A stretch of DNA of 9,402 nucleotides, taken from contig DLUN01000065.1 of the NCBI GenBank assembly GCA_003444615.1, positions 1,655 through 11,056 of the forward strand, read 5' to 3'. Shown piece by piece: positions 1-6,603 of this stretch. The notes under the pieces were generated by a model that saw only the letters and a program-made list of their open reading frames with translations, had not been told where the DNA came from and searched no databases. Made by a program: the position numbers and the translations under genes. Within the stretch, counting starts at the first letter, position 1. Every line of letters starts with the position of its first letter. The stretch is from Syntrophomonas sp. GTDB lineage: Bacteria; Bacillota; Syntrophomonadia; Syntrophomonadales; Syntrophomonadaceae.

Positions 1-106
1 CTAGCACCAGTCTAAATAGAGCTAGAGTACGCTGTTGGAACAGACTGCGTTTACCGCTAATGCCAAAGTTATGACGTACTTTAGGGTAGTGTTTGTAAGC
101 GAACAT
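1..106 (-). CDS. Unidentified protein, 5' part only (cut by window edge)
   Basis: An open frame on the minus strand begins with ATG at 106 and runs off the window start after 35 codons without a stop. The ATG is preceded by a purine-rich AGGAAG element about 6 bases upstream, a reasonable ribosome binding site. The visible N-terminus (MFAYKHYPKVRHNFG...) is rich in basic and aromatic residues and shows no signal peptide or recognised domain. I cannot assign a family; a transposase or other DNA-binding protein would suit the basic character, but that is only a guess. It lies downstream of dinB on the same strand, separated from it by a hairpin and about 110 bases, so it probably has its own promoter. 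Confidence 0.5.
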   Translation of the reverse strand, partial: MFAYKHYPKVRHNFGISGKRSLFQQRTLALFRLVL

Positions 107-138
107 TTTCTTCTTCCTGTCTTTTTATTCGCTTCTAT

Positions 139-147
139 TCTATACCA
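139..147 (-). promoter_or_regulatory. Possible extended -10 promoter element for the partial gene at 1-106
   Basis: On the minus strand the sequence reads TGGTATAGA, an extended -10 (TGn followed by TATAGA, four of six consensus bases), about 33 bases upstream of the ATG at 106. It touches a short palindrome CCAGGTCTGG (145-154). No good -35 hexamer was found, so the call is tentative. Confidence 0.3.
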
Positions 148-179
148 GGTCTGGCAAAACTAACAGCAGTATTTTGTCT

Positions 180-206
180 AAAAGTCCTGTAAATTTTAGG
201 ACTTTT
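180..206 (-). terminator. Hairpin downstream of dinB, probable terminator
   Basis: A perfect 9-bp inverted repeat, AAAAGTCCT (180-188) and AGGACTTTT (198-206), flanks a 9-base A/T loop, 14 bases beyond the dinB stop codon. The stem ends in T runs on both strands, so it could work in either direction. The AGGACT motif occurs again at the dinB stop itself (217-221), forming a short direct repeat. Confidence 0.5.
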
Positions 207-219
207 TGTAAAATTAGGA

Positions 220-1380
220 CTACTGGTTCCTCTCATGATTATCGAGCAAGCTGGCGGGTATTATAGTACCGCTGGTATATTTTTGATTTAGGCGATCGAT
301 TACAGAGCTAATATCCGGTCCCGAATTGGCAAAAAGACTCAGTTGTTCATACTCGCTGCCCTGCAAGCGGCCAGCTGTTAAGCCTACTAAACGCAGTGGC
401 TTTCCCTCTTGACCGGACTGTTGGTAAAGCATCCGAGCTACGTCAAATATGGAGCGGCTGTCATTCACAGCAGTTGGGCAAGTTTTACTGCGGCTTAAGG
501 TGTGAAAATCAGGTGTACGCAGCTTAACAGTAATAGTGTGGCTTTTGAGTTGAGCCCTGCGGAGCCGGTAAGCCACTTTCTCTGATAACCTCAGCAGTAC
601 CTGCTCGATGGCCAGACTATCACTAACGTTTTTGGGAAAAGTAATCTCATTGCCAATAGACTTGGTTTCTTCGTAAGGAGTCACCGGCCGGTTATCTATA
701 CCCTTGGCTAAGCCCAAAATAAAACCTGTGTTGCTGCCTAGCAAAGAGGTTATTAACTGTTCAGGAGCGTCTAACAAATCCTGTACGGTATATATGCCAC
801 TGTGGTTTAGACGCTGGGCGCTTACCGAACCGATTCCCCACAGGTTATCCACGGACAAGGTGGGCAGCAGGTCAACCACCATTTGGTCAGTAAATTCCAT
901 TATGCCGTCTGGTTTGCAGAGATTGGTAGCCAATTTGGCCAAGAACTTATTGGTGCTGATACCTACGGATATATTTAGACCCAATTCGGATTTGACCCGG
1001 TGACGAATATGGTGGCCGATTGCCATGGAACTGCCCCAAATACTATGACTGCCGGATAGGTCTAAAAAGGCTTCGTCTATGGACAGAGCTTCAATTACCG
1101 GTGTGTACTCGGCAAGTATATTAAATACTTTACGTGACTCTTCCTGATAGCGTTTCATGTCAGGGGGCAAGAATACCGCCTGGGGGCAAAGCCGGTAGGC
1201 TTGACTGGAAGGCATGGCCGAACGAATACCATATTGCCTGGCTTCATAAGAACAGGTAGAAACTACGCCGCGGCTATTGGGAGGAGCTCCTATGACCACC
1301 GGTTTTCCTTTTAGTTCAGGGTGGTCGCGCTGCTCAACCGAGGCAAAAAAAGCATCGAGATCACAATGAAGAATATGCAT
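220..1380 (-). CDS. dinB: DNA polymerase IV (Y-family translesion polymerase)
   Basis: This 386-residue protein is a Y-family, error-prone DNA polymerase that copies past lesions in the cytoplasm. The N-terminal DLDAFFASVEQ segment carries the first metal ligand (D7) and the steric-gate phenylalanine (F12). SIDEAFLDLSG supplies the catalytic D102-E103 pair. YEARQYGIRSAMPS (45-58) belongs to the finger region, and a little-finger domain fills roughly 235-340. QLSLF at 346-350 matches the beta-clamp-binding consensus. Length is normal. I chose the ATG at 1380 because GGAG lies 8 bases upstream; the in-frame ATG at 1398 lacks a Shine-Dalgarno and lies inside a LexA box. The box implies SOS control. 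The metallo-hydrolase gene lies upstream on the same strand, so some read-through is possible. Confidence 0.96.
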   Translation of the reverse strand: MHILHCDLDAFFASVEQRDHPELKGKPVVIGAPPNSRGVVSTCSYEARQYGIRSAMPSSQAYRLCPQAVFLPPDMKRYQEESRKVFNILAEYTPVIEALSIDEAFLDLSGSHSIWGSSMAIGHHIRHRVKSELGLNISVGISTNKFLAKLATNLCKPDGIMEFTDQMVVDLLPTLSVDNLWGIGSVSAQRLNHSGIYTVQDLLDAPEQLITSLLGSNTGFILGLAKGIDNRPVTPYEETKSIGNEITFPKNVSDSLAIEQVLLRLSEKVAYRLRRAQLKSHTITVKLRTPDFHTLSRSKTCPTAVNDSRSIFDVARMLYQQSGQEGKPLRLVGLTAGRLQGSEYEQLSLFANSGPDISSVIDRLNQKYTSGTIIPASLLDNHERNQ

Positions 1381-1391
1381 GGGCTCATCTC

Positions 1392-1405
1392 CGAACATGT
1401 GTTTG
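1392..1405 (-). promoter_or_regulatory. LexA (SOS) box upstream of dinB
   Basis: CGAACATGTGTTTG fits the Gram-positive LexA (DinR) consensus CGAACRNRYGTTYC at all but the last position, with a near-palindromic CGAAC-N4-GTTTG form. It ends 11 bases before the dinB ATG at 1380, and AT-rich promoter-like DNA lies just upstream on the minus strand. SOS induction of dinB is common in Firmicutes. Direct LexA binding here is inferred from the match and position. Confidence 0.75.
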
Positions 1406-1473
1406 CATATACTTTATTTTATATGAATTCTTGTGAAAACAAAAGTATTATAACCTCTAAAGATATATCAGAA

Positions 1474-2265
1474 TTAACCAGGCAGGCGGGGTATATTTAA
1501 TAAGCGGTTGTCATGGGATAAAATCAGCTGTCCGGGTAACTGCTTTATGTTTTGAAGGGGAGTATCTGTATCGGTTAGGGAGTGCTTGCTTATAAAAGCC
1601 TCCAGCTGGGAGCGCACTCCGGCATGCCAAAACTGATCATGTCCCGGCCCTTGGCGGAACTTATCCCAGTATTCCCGGGGAATGATATCCCATACATAAT
1701 CATAGTTAAAGGGGGCATCTCCCCCCAGAATATATGGACCAGATGCTGTAGTTACTTCTACTACCTGGTGCCCGCCGGTATGTTTGCCAGTCAGATGGAC
1801 CCGCAGGCCAGGCATTATAGTAGTGGTTCCATTAACCAAGTCAAAACAATCCATCAGTGGCAGCCAGTGGGCTGGACAATGGGAGCATTCTTGAGCCGGG
1901 GGTAATTGCTGCAAGTATAATAGTTCCTGGGCTTGTACTATAAAACGGGCATGAGGGAATAATCCCATTCCACCAGTATGGTCCCAGTGTAAATGAGTTT
2001 GTATTACCAGCTTAATATCAGATGTATGTAACCCATATTTGGCCAAAGCAGCCGGCAGCTCATTTTCCGGCTTCCGCAGGGCAGTTGAATTTATCCCAGG
2101 AATCCAGTTACGGTCAAACCCGGTGTCCACCAGCACAGGGGTATGGTCATCTCCTATGACAAGGAAGCAGAAGCTAGGTATGTTCTCTATGTTTGAAAAA
2201 ACCTCTTGGCTACCAAAACCCACCGTAAAAGCACCATTATATAATGGATAAATCGTGTAGTTCAT
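1474..2265 (-). CDS. Metallo-beta-lactamase-fold hydrolase, AHL-lactonase-like
   Basis: The 263-residue product has the ordered metal-binding motifs of the metallo-beta-lactamase superfamily. VLVDTGFD occupies 44-51, HLHWDH 91-96 (the HxHxDH zinc motif), KHTGGH 161-166 gives the next histidine, GGDA 181-184 the bridging aspartate, and SHDN 250-253 the last histidine. The overall layout resembles N-acyl-homoserine lactonases such as AiiA, so a lactone or ester substrate is likely, but the true substrate is unknown. No signal peptide is visible, so it is probably cytoplasmic. I chose the ATG at 2265, which has AAGG 7 bases upstream; a GTG at 2286 would add seven residues but has poorer spacing. 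It lies upstream of dinB on the same strand with a 93-base gap and no obvious terminator. Confidence 0.85.
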   Translation of the reverse strand: MNYTIYPLYNGAFTVGFGSQEVFSNIENIPSFCFLVIGDDHTPVLVDTGFDRNWIPGINSTALRKPENELPAALAKYGLHTSDIKLVIQTHLHWDHTGGMGLFPHARFIVQAQELLYLQQLPPAQECSHCPAHWLPLMDCFDLVNGTTTIMPGLRVHLTGKHTGGHQVVEVTTASGPYILGGDAPFNYDYVWDIIPREYWDKFRQGPGHDQFWHAGVRSQLEAFISKHSLTDTDTPLQNIKQLPGQLILSHDNRLLNIPRLPG

Positions 2266-2396
2266 ATTTTTACCTTCAAACCCCACCTATAATTACTTTT
2301 TTACCAAAGGATATCATGTTTTCTATGAAAAGACAGCAAAATAATTGCCTATTAATAGTAAGATTAAAGAAATAGCGGGCATAACTCTATTATTCT

Positions 2397-2405
2397 TGCT
2401 ATAAT
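2397..2405 (+). promoter_or_regulatory. Extended -10 promoter element for the NERD gene
   Basis: TGCTATAAT is a perfect TATAAT hexamer with the TGn extension, about 32 bases upstream of the GTG start at 2437. The -35 region is weak, as is usual for extended -10 promoters. Confidence 0.5.
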
Positions 2406-2436
2406 TAAAGCGAATATATTCTAAAAGGAGTAAGAC

Positions 2437-3105
2437 GTGCACAACTTTTGGCTAATTACCCCCATCATCCTAGTATTGGGAATAGCTCTATATTTTATTT
2501 GGGCTTTTAATAAGCAAAAAAAGCATTATGAGACTAAAAAAGAAATAATGAAAAGCGGCGATCGGGGAGAATATAAGGTTCAAGCCGTTTTAAGGACATT
2601 GCAAAAATCCAATTCCCGTTACCGGGTTTACCACAATATTAAGCTGGGGCCAGATCCGGAGCATACCAATGAATATGATACGGTTATAGTGGGGCCCAAT
2701 GGTATATTTCATATTGAGACTAAGAATTACGGCGGGGAACGCGGGGGTATCATTGATATTGACAGCCGGCAGAATTGGATACTTCACAAAAAAAATGGCT
2801 ATTCGAAAATAATCGCCAACCCGGTTGGACAAGTAGATTCCCATGAGTACCGATTAAAGGGCTTTTTAAAGAAAGTAGTAGGTGTCCGCAACGTACCTAC
2901 CCAAGGTATCATCGTGTTGTCTTGTGACAAAATTAAACTGCGCGTTAATAAAGACCTTGGCAGTTCTGTACCCATACTTACCCGTCATGAATTAGTGCCT
3001 TATATTCGCAATTATCGCCAGGGAAAAGTAACCCTATATCCGCGTACTATTAAAAAAATTTGCCAGCGTATTGAAGATATGAACTCCACGGCTCAGGCAC
3101 GCTGA
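2437..3105 (+). CDS. Membrane-anchored NERD (nuclease-related) domain protein
   Basis: The 222-residue protein starts at GTG behind an AAGGAG ribosome binding site 6 bases away. Residues 5-23 form one hydrophobic segment followed by a lysine-rich stretch, suggesting an N-terminal membrane anchor with the rest in the cytoplasm. GDRGEYKV (41-48) opens a NERD domain. NEYDTVIV (78-85, D81), GIFHIETKN (89-97, the E94-T-K96 pair) and NPVGQ (128-132) follow in the order seen in PD-(D/E)XK-like NERD proteins. A role in processing DNA or RNA at the membrane is inferred from the fold; the family has few characterised members. The gene stands alone and converges on the Nudix gene. Confidence 0.85.
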   Translation: MHNFWLITPIILVLGIALYFIWAFNKQKKHYETKKEIMKSGDRGEYKVQAVLRTLQKSNSRYRVYHNIKLGPDPEHTNEYDTVIVGPNGIFHIETKNYGGERGGIIDIDSRQNWILHKKNGYSKIIANPVGQVDSHEYRLKGFLKKVVGVRNVPTQGIIVLSCDKIKLRVNKDLGSSVPILTRHELVPYIRNYRQGKVTLYPRTIKKICQRIEDMNSTAQAR

Positions 3106-3109
3106 GCCG
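3089..3109 (+). terminator. GC-rich hairpin over the NERD stop codon, weak terminator candidate
   Basis: CGGCTCAG (3089-3096) and CTGAGCCG (3102-3109) form a perfect 8-bp stem with a 5-base loop, and the TGA stop (3103-3105) lies in the right arm. No T run follows on either strand, so it may protect the mRNA end or slow polymerase rather than terminate. The Nudix gene converges from the other side. Confidence 0.3.
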
Positions 3110-3160
3110 ATTATGTTGAGAACAATAAATGAATGCCAAATGATCCCCGGCCAGGCTTTT

Positions 3161-3781
3161 TTAACAGGCTGCCCTCAAGAGTTTCAGAAAGTGAGTGAGG
3201 ATGCGGGCCGTTAACCCCCATATTACCCGATCTTCCCATAAATAAAAGAATTGCGGTAATGTTCCGTTGCGGAAAGGATAGGCTTTACCCTGGGGGATCA
3301 TCTCAAAAGGAAAATCCTCTGGGGCAGAAACTGAAATCCAGATAGGCTTGTACAAAGGCTCACAGTTAAGTAAAAAATCCAGTGGAACATAGAATATTTC
3401 ATCCACTTCATCCGGATTGGGAACAATAATCTCAGGCTCAGTTATGTGAGCTAAATAGGGATAAACAATGGCATTAAAGGGACTCACCATTATATCCAGT
3501 GGAGTAATAACTTGAATATGTTTAGGCTCTAAGCCCAGCTCTTCACAGGTTTCTCGTATGGCCGCTGCCTGCGGGCTACTGTCTTCGGGTTCTATCTTGC
3601 CTCCTGGAAAGGAAATTTCGCCGGGCTGATGGATGAGTTTATCCGCTCGTTTTTGGAAAAGTATACGGTATTGGCCTTCCTGTTCCACCAGGGGCAGAAT
3701 TACGGCTGATTCAAAATATTCCTCATGCCCTAGTATTTTGGGAATACGTCCCCTTAAACGCTCAATAGCTTTTTTGTACAC
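3161..3781 (-). CDS. Nudix hydrolase, CoA pyrophosphatase (NudL-type)
   Basis: The 206-residue protein carries the signature of Nudix CoA pyrophosphatases, which cleave CoA or acyl-CoA to 3',5'-ADP and phosphopantetheine. ILFQKRADKLIHQPGEISF (from residue 40) with the following PGG matches the UPF0035 motif found ahead of the Nudix box in NudL/Nudt7-like enzymes. The box ends in RETCEELGL (76-84), giving the metal-binding glutamates. WGLTARIL near the C-terminus is also typical. I chose the GTG at 3781 because GGGAGG sits 7 bases upstream; the ATG at 3796 lies almost at the inferred transcription start. A housekeeping role in CoA turnover would suit a fatty-acid-degrading cell, but linkage to the nearby CoA-transferase is only positional. 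Confidence 0.88.
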   Translation of the reverse strand: MYKKAIERLRGRIPKILGHEEYFESAVILPLVEQEGQYRILFQKRADKLIHQPGEISFPGGKIEPEDSSPQAAAIRETCEELGLEPKHIQVITPLDIMVSPFNAIVYPYLAHITEPEIIVPNPDEVDEIFYVPLDFLLNCEPLYKPIWISVSAPEDFPFEMIPQGKAYPFRNGTLPQFFYLWEDRVIWGLTARILTHFLKLLRAAC

Positions 3782-3805
3782 ACCATTACCTCCCATTGGA
3801 CTCCG

Positions 3806-3814
3806 ATATTATCA
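3806..3814 (-). promoter_or_regulatory. Extended -10 promoter element for the Nudix gene
   Basis: The minus strand reads TGATAATAT (TGn followed by TAATAT) about 25 bases before the GTG at 3781. Transcription would start near 3799, leaving the GGGAGG Shine-Dalgarno inside the transcript and the ATG at 3796 too close to the 5' end. This supports the GTG start. Confidence 0.4.
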
Positions 3815-3818
3815 CCAT

Positions 3819-3911
3819 AGCACTTTTTAACTGTTGGTGGAACCAGTCAATCAAAGAATTCCGGCATAACTACCACCTTAACTGTAAAAACTATACTACC
3901 AATAAAGTGCT
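3819..3911. repeat. Imperfect long inverted repeat in the intergenic region
   Basis: AGCACTTT (3819-3826) and AAAGTGCT (3904-3911) are perfect inverted arms about 77 bases apart. TTGGT and ACCAA pair just inside with a bulge, and GGTGG/CCACC and a repeated TTAACTGT lie further in. It could be a decayed small mobile element or simply chance structure. No gene was recognised inside it. Confidence 0.3.
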
Positions 3912-3990
3912 AGTGGCTTAATATTGGACAGCACCGTATCTTATAGTCTATGGAGGAAACAGTCTACTGCTGAGTGATTTATAAACAAAG

Positions 3991-4014
3991 GAAACCGCGG
4001 CATGGCGCGGTTTC
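3991..4014 (-). terminator. Rho-independent terminator of the DUF1540 gene
   Basis: GAAACCGCG (3991-3999) and CGCGGTTTC (4006-4014) form a perfect 9-bp stem with a 6-base loop. On the minus strand it is followed by CTTTGTTTAT, an imperfect U tract. It begins 15 bases beyond the TAG stop of the small minus-strand gene, exactly where that gene's terminator should be. Confidence 0.65.
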
Positions 4015-4029
4015 ATCGATAATATGAAA

Positions 4030-4209
4030 CTACCTGGATTTGGGAATGAACGTTGCGCAGTCGGTGTCCTGGGTATCACTGGCATGGGGTGGCTGTATTT
4101 CTATTTCCGAAGCCATACAGTGATCCCCTTCACCATAATAGTGACAGCTGCTTACTACACATTTCACTCCCTGAAGACCTTGGCTCTGCCTGGATACTCT
4201 TCCCTGCAA
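4030..4209 (-). CDS. Small DUF1540 cysteine-motif protein
   Basis: A 59-residue protein is encoded on the minus strand, starting at TTG with an AAGGAGGT Shine-Dalgarno 7 bases upstream and ending with TAG. Its core, GVKCVVSSCHYYGEGDHCMA (14-33), followed by ASEIEI and TDCATF, matches the DUF1540 pattern as I know it: C-x4-C, then C-x-A before an acidic I/V stretch, and a final C-x-TF. Cysteines are at 17, 22, 31 and 51, suggesting metal binding. The function of the family is unknown. A terminator hairpin follows. It is easily missed because it is short and starts with TTG; a longer plus-strand frame (4024-4362) overlaps it but lacks a ribosome binding site and recognisable motifs. Confidence 0.85.
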   Translation of the reverse strand: MQGRVSRQSQGLQGVKCVVSSCHYYGEGDHCMASEIEIQPPHASDTQDTDCATFIPKSR

Positions 4210-4410
4210 CCTATCTACCTCCTTTATATTAATTCTGACGGTTATGCTGTAACATTACGTAAAATGCTCCAATCTTTTGAACATTACAAAATTAAAAATT
4301 TTGTCGATGTATGGAAGTTATTTGATAAAATGTTGCTTATAATATACTTGGCTTCAGAATGAGCTTAGCTGTGACAGAATATTTATCATTCATCGTAGCC
4401 TGCACCAGAG

Positions 4411-4440
4411 ATGACACTTGTACTGAACAAAACCTAGTAT
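4411..4440 (+). promoter_or_regulatory. Possible sigma-A promoter for the CoA-transferase
   Basis: ATGACA (4411-4416) and TAGTAT (4435-4440) are 18 bases apart, with five and four of six consensus bases. The leader would be only about 15 bases. An alternative is the perfect TATAAT at 4338-4343, which lacks a good -35 and would leave a leader of roughly 110 bases. Confidence 0.35.
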
Positions 4441-4461
4441 TTTAGAAAGGAGATATACTCA

Positions 4462-5808
4462 TTGAGCGATATTATTAAGTGGCAGTACCAAGAAAAGCTT
4501 ATTACGCCTGACGAGGCAGCTAGATTAGTAAAATCGGGGGATCGAGTCTTTTATAGTGAATTTGCCATGTTTCCGGAAGCTCTGGATGAAGCCTTAGCCA
4601 AAAGAGTTGATGAACTGCGGGATGTGTGTATTCGCAGTGTCAGTTACACTAAAGTTCCCAAAGTAGTTCAGGCTGATCCTAGCCGTCGACATTTTTGGTT
4701 GGAAGACTGGCATATGACCAAAGTGGGGCGAATGCTCCATGATCAGGATTTATGCAATTATATTCCTATAACCTATCACCAGGGTCCGCGTATTACTAAA
4801 AAATATGAAAAGGTGGACGTGGCTTTTGTTCAAGTATCTCCACCTGATGCACGGGGTTTCTTTAACCTGGGGCCTTCCAACTCCGTAACCCAGGCTTATA
4901 TGAGTAAGGCTAAAATCATAGTCGTTGAAGTTAATAACCGGGTTCCCCATTGTTTGGGAGGTAACGGGGAATCGATTCACATCAGCCAGGTTGATTATGT
5001 AGTGGAAGGAAAAAACAATCCGTTAATACAGCTTCCCGAAGTAAAACCCACAGAGTGTGATTATAAAATTGCCGACTACATCATGAAGGAAATTGAAGAC
5101 GGCTGTACTCTCCAGCTGGGAATTGGAGGACTTCCCAATGTTATTGGGGAAAAAATCGCCGACAGTGATTTGATAGATTTAGGGATTCACACCGAAATGT
5201 TGGTGGATTCATGTGTGGATATGTATAATGCTGGTCGCATTACCGGCGCCCGTAAAAATATTGATACCTATAAAATGACTTATACTTTTGCCATGGGTAC
5301 TGACAAGCTGTACAAATTCCTGGACCACAACCCCATATGTGCCTCCTATGGAGTGAATTACACCAATGACCCCCGCATTATCGCCCTGAATGATAAGGTC
5401 ATTGCCATAAACAGCGCTATCGAAGTGGATCTGTTTACCCAGGTATGCTCGGAAACGGCCGGTACTCGCCATATCTCTGGCACCGGCGGTCAGCTGGATT
5501 TCATTTTCGGTGCTTTTGCCTCTCGGAAAGGCAAGGGCTTTATTGCTTTGGCCTCTACTTACACCGATAAAGAAGGTAATATGCATTCCCGCATAAAACC
5601 AACTTTGACCCCTGGTTCCGTGGTTACTGTGCCCCGTTCCATAGTTCAATATATAGTGACCGAGTATGGTATAGCTCAGTTGAAAGGCAAATCCACCTGG
5701 GAAAGAGCCGAAGCCATGGTCAATCTAGCTCATCCCCAGTTCCGGGACGAGCTGATACAACAAGCCCAGGAAATGAAAATCTGGACCCGCACCAACCGCA
5801 TACCGTAA
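4462..5808 (+). CDS. Butyryl-CoA:acetate / 4-hydroxybutyrate-type CoA-transferase
   Basis: The 448-residue cytoplasmic enzyme belongs to the acetyl-CoA hydrolase/transferase (class I CoA-transferase) family, which moves CoA between carboxylic acids through a glutamyl-CoA intermediate. GIHTEM (241-246) holds the likely catalytic glutamate E245. GIGGLPN (220-226) and GTGGQLDF (340-347) are the conserved glycine motifs around the CoA site, and GVNYTNDP (297-304) is typical of butyrate/4-hydroxybutyrate transferases. Length is normal for the family. Translation starts at TTG behind AAAGGAG. In syntrophic butyrate oxidisers such an enzyme activates butyrate with acetyl-CoA; in fermenters it runs in the butyrate-forming direction. 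The gene is monocistronic with a strong terminator, apart from any beta-oxidation genes in view. Exact acid preference cannot be read from the sequence. Confidence 0.9.
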   Translation: MSDIIKWQYQEKLITPDEAARLVKSGDRVFYSEFAMFPEALDEALAKRVDELRDVCIRSVSYTKVPKVVQADPSRRHFWLEDWHMTKVGRMLHDQDLCNYIPITYHQGPRITKKYEKVDVAFVQVSPPDARGFFNLGPSNSVTQAYMSKAKIIVVEVNNRVPHCLGGNGESIHISQVDYVVEGKNNPLIQLPEVKPTECDYKIADYIMKEIEDGCTLQLGIGGLPNVIGEKIADSDLIDLGIHTEMLVDSCVDMYNAGRITGARKNIDTYKMTYTFAMGTDKLYKFLDHNPICASYGVNYTNDPRIIALNDKVIAINSAIEVDLFTQVCSETAGTRHISGTGGQLDFIFGAFASRKGKGFIALASTYTDKEGNMHSRIKPTLTPGSVVTVPRSIVQYIVTEYGIAQLKGKSTWERAEAMVNLAHPQFRDELIQQAQEMKIWTRTNRIP

Positions 5809-5832
5809 GGAAATTTCAATTGCAAAAATAGA

Positions 5833-5862
5833 CTGCGCCACGGGAAGGCGCAGCTTTTTTTT
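5833..5862 (+). terminator. Strong rho-independent terminator after the CoA-transferase
   Basis: CTGCGCC (5833-5839) and GGCGCAG (5847-5853) form a 7-bp GC-rich stem with a 7-base loop, followed by an eight-T run (5855-5862). Flanking TGCAAAAA and TTTTTGCA can extend the pairing. It begins 24 bases beyond the stop codon. Confidence 0.92.
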
Positions 5863-5939
5863 GCAAATAGAACACAATAAATAACTGTGGATACAATTTA
5901 TACCTTCATGGGGCAAAATGGACTAAATGATGTCTAGCC

Positions 5940-5967
5940 TTGACAATTCAAGCAACTGTACTATAAT
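5940..5967 (+). promoter_or_regulatory. Consensus sigma-A promoter of the TetR-family gene, overlapped by a possible operator
   Basis: A perfect TTGACA (5940-5945) and a perfect TATAAT (5962-5967) are separated by 16 bases. Transcription should start near 5974, giving a leader of about 70 bases. The segment 5941-5960 has the form TGACAATT...AACTGTA and resembles the GACA/TGTC repeats at 7717-7793. CTTGACAATTCAAG (5939-5952) is also a palindrome. Such a strong promoter covered by an operator suggests autorepression. The GACA half is, however, part of the -35 hexamer, so the match is partly expected. Confidence 0.7.
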
Positions 5968-6042
5968 GCGTCATAAAGATCCAGTAAATCAATACTTGAG
6001 TGTGCTTTGCGTTGCAGTGGGCTATGGAAAGGGGAACCTGAA

Positions 6043-6603
6043 ATGGCTGATTCACAATTAACTAAACGAGCACTGTCTGCAGCGATGAAGGAATTAATGG
6101 CTGAGCGCCCCATGGAGAAAATTAGGATAGGCGACATAGTGGAACGATGTAATATGAACCGGCAGAGCTTTTATTACCACTTCAAAGACAAGTATGATTT
6201 GGTTAACTGGATTTTTTATACCGAGTTTTTCGCGGATATTCAGCGTTCTTTCCATCGCCCCGGCTGGGAACTAATCGAAAAAATGTGTCAGTTTTTTTAT
6301 GAAAACCGCACCTTTTACACCAACGCCCTGCAGGTTAAGGGGCAAAACTCTTTCTCTGAGTACTTCCATGAAGTTATGCACCCCCTCATTATGGCTCATT
6401 TCAGCGATATTTATGCTGAAGATGAAAATCGTGACTTTTATGCTACCTTTCTTACCGATTCCATTCGGGTAGCTATAACCAGATGGCTATTAGAAGGAGC
6501 TAAATGGCCGCCGGAAGAATTTGTGCGCTTAATGAAAACAGCGGTTACTGGGGTGAATCTGGTACTGACCGCAGAACAGGCTGATGACCAGTCTAGTAAC
6601 TGA
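6043..6603 (+). CDS. TetR-family transcriptional regulator, DhaS-like
   Basis: The 186-residue protein has an N-terminal TetR-type DNA-binding domain: TKRALSAAMKELM (7-19), EKIRIGDIVERCNMNRQSFY (25-44) with the helix-turn-helix, then YHFKDKYDLVNWIF (45-58). The NRQSFYYHFKDKYDLVNWI form is typical of the DhaS-like subgroup, whose C-terminal part binds a ligand or partner protein. Here residues 60-180 are helical and unassigned. The ATG at 6043 has AGGGGA 7 bases upstream; a frame open to 6007 would need a non-ATG start without a Shine-Dalgarno. It is expressed from a consensus promoter and ends 11 bases inside the convergent pseudo-radical-SAM gene. Matching inverted repeats near both promoters suggest it controls itself and the radical SAM pair. 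Confidence 0.88.
   Translation: MADSQLTKRALSAAMKELMAERPMEKIRIGDIVERCNMNRQSFYYHFKDKYDLVNWIFYTEFFADIQRSFHRPGWELIEKMCQFFYENRTFYTNALQVKGQNSFSEYFHEVMHPLIMAHFSDIYAEDENRDFYATFLTDSIRVAITRWLLEGAKWPPEEFVRLMKTAVTGVNLVLTAEQADDQSSN

Noticed and set aside
1..219. Possible insertion sequence end at the window edge
   Set aside because: The partial gene has a basic N-terminus, but no terminal inverted repeat or target duplication could be identified with only 106 coding bases visible.
4024..4362. 112-residue plus-strand open frame
   Set aside because: It lacks a ribosome binding site and recognisable motifs, and it begins next to a hairpin. It lies opposite a well-supported DUF1540 gene with its own Shine-Dalgarno and terminator.
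5209..5649. 146-residue minus-strand frame inside the CoA-transferase
   Set aside because: It is a shadow of a gene with clear catalytic motifs and has no family resemblance of its own.
6007..6042. N-terminal extension of the TetR protein by 12 residues
   Set aside because: It would need a non-ATG start with no Shine-Dalgarno, whereas the ATG at 6043 has AGGGGA at good spacing and fits the usual family N-terminus.
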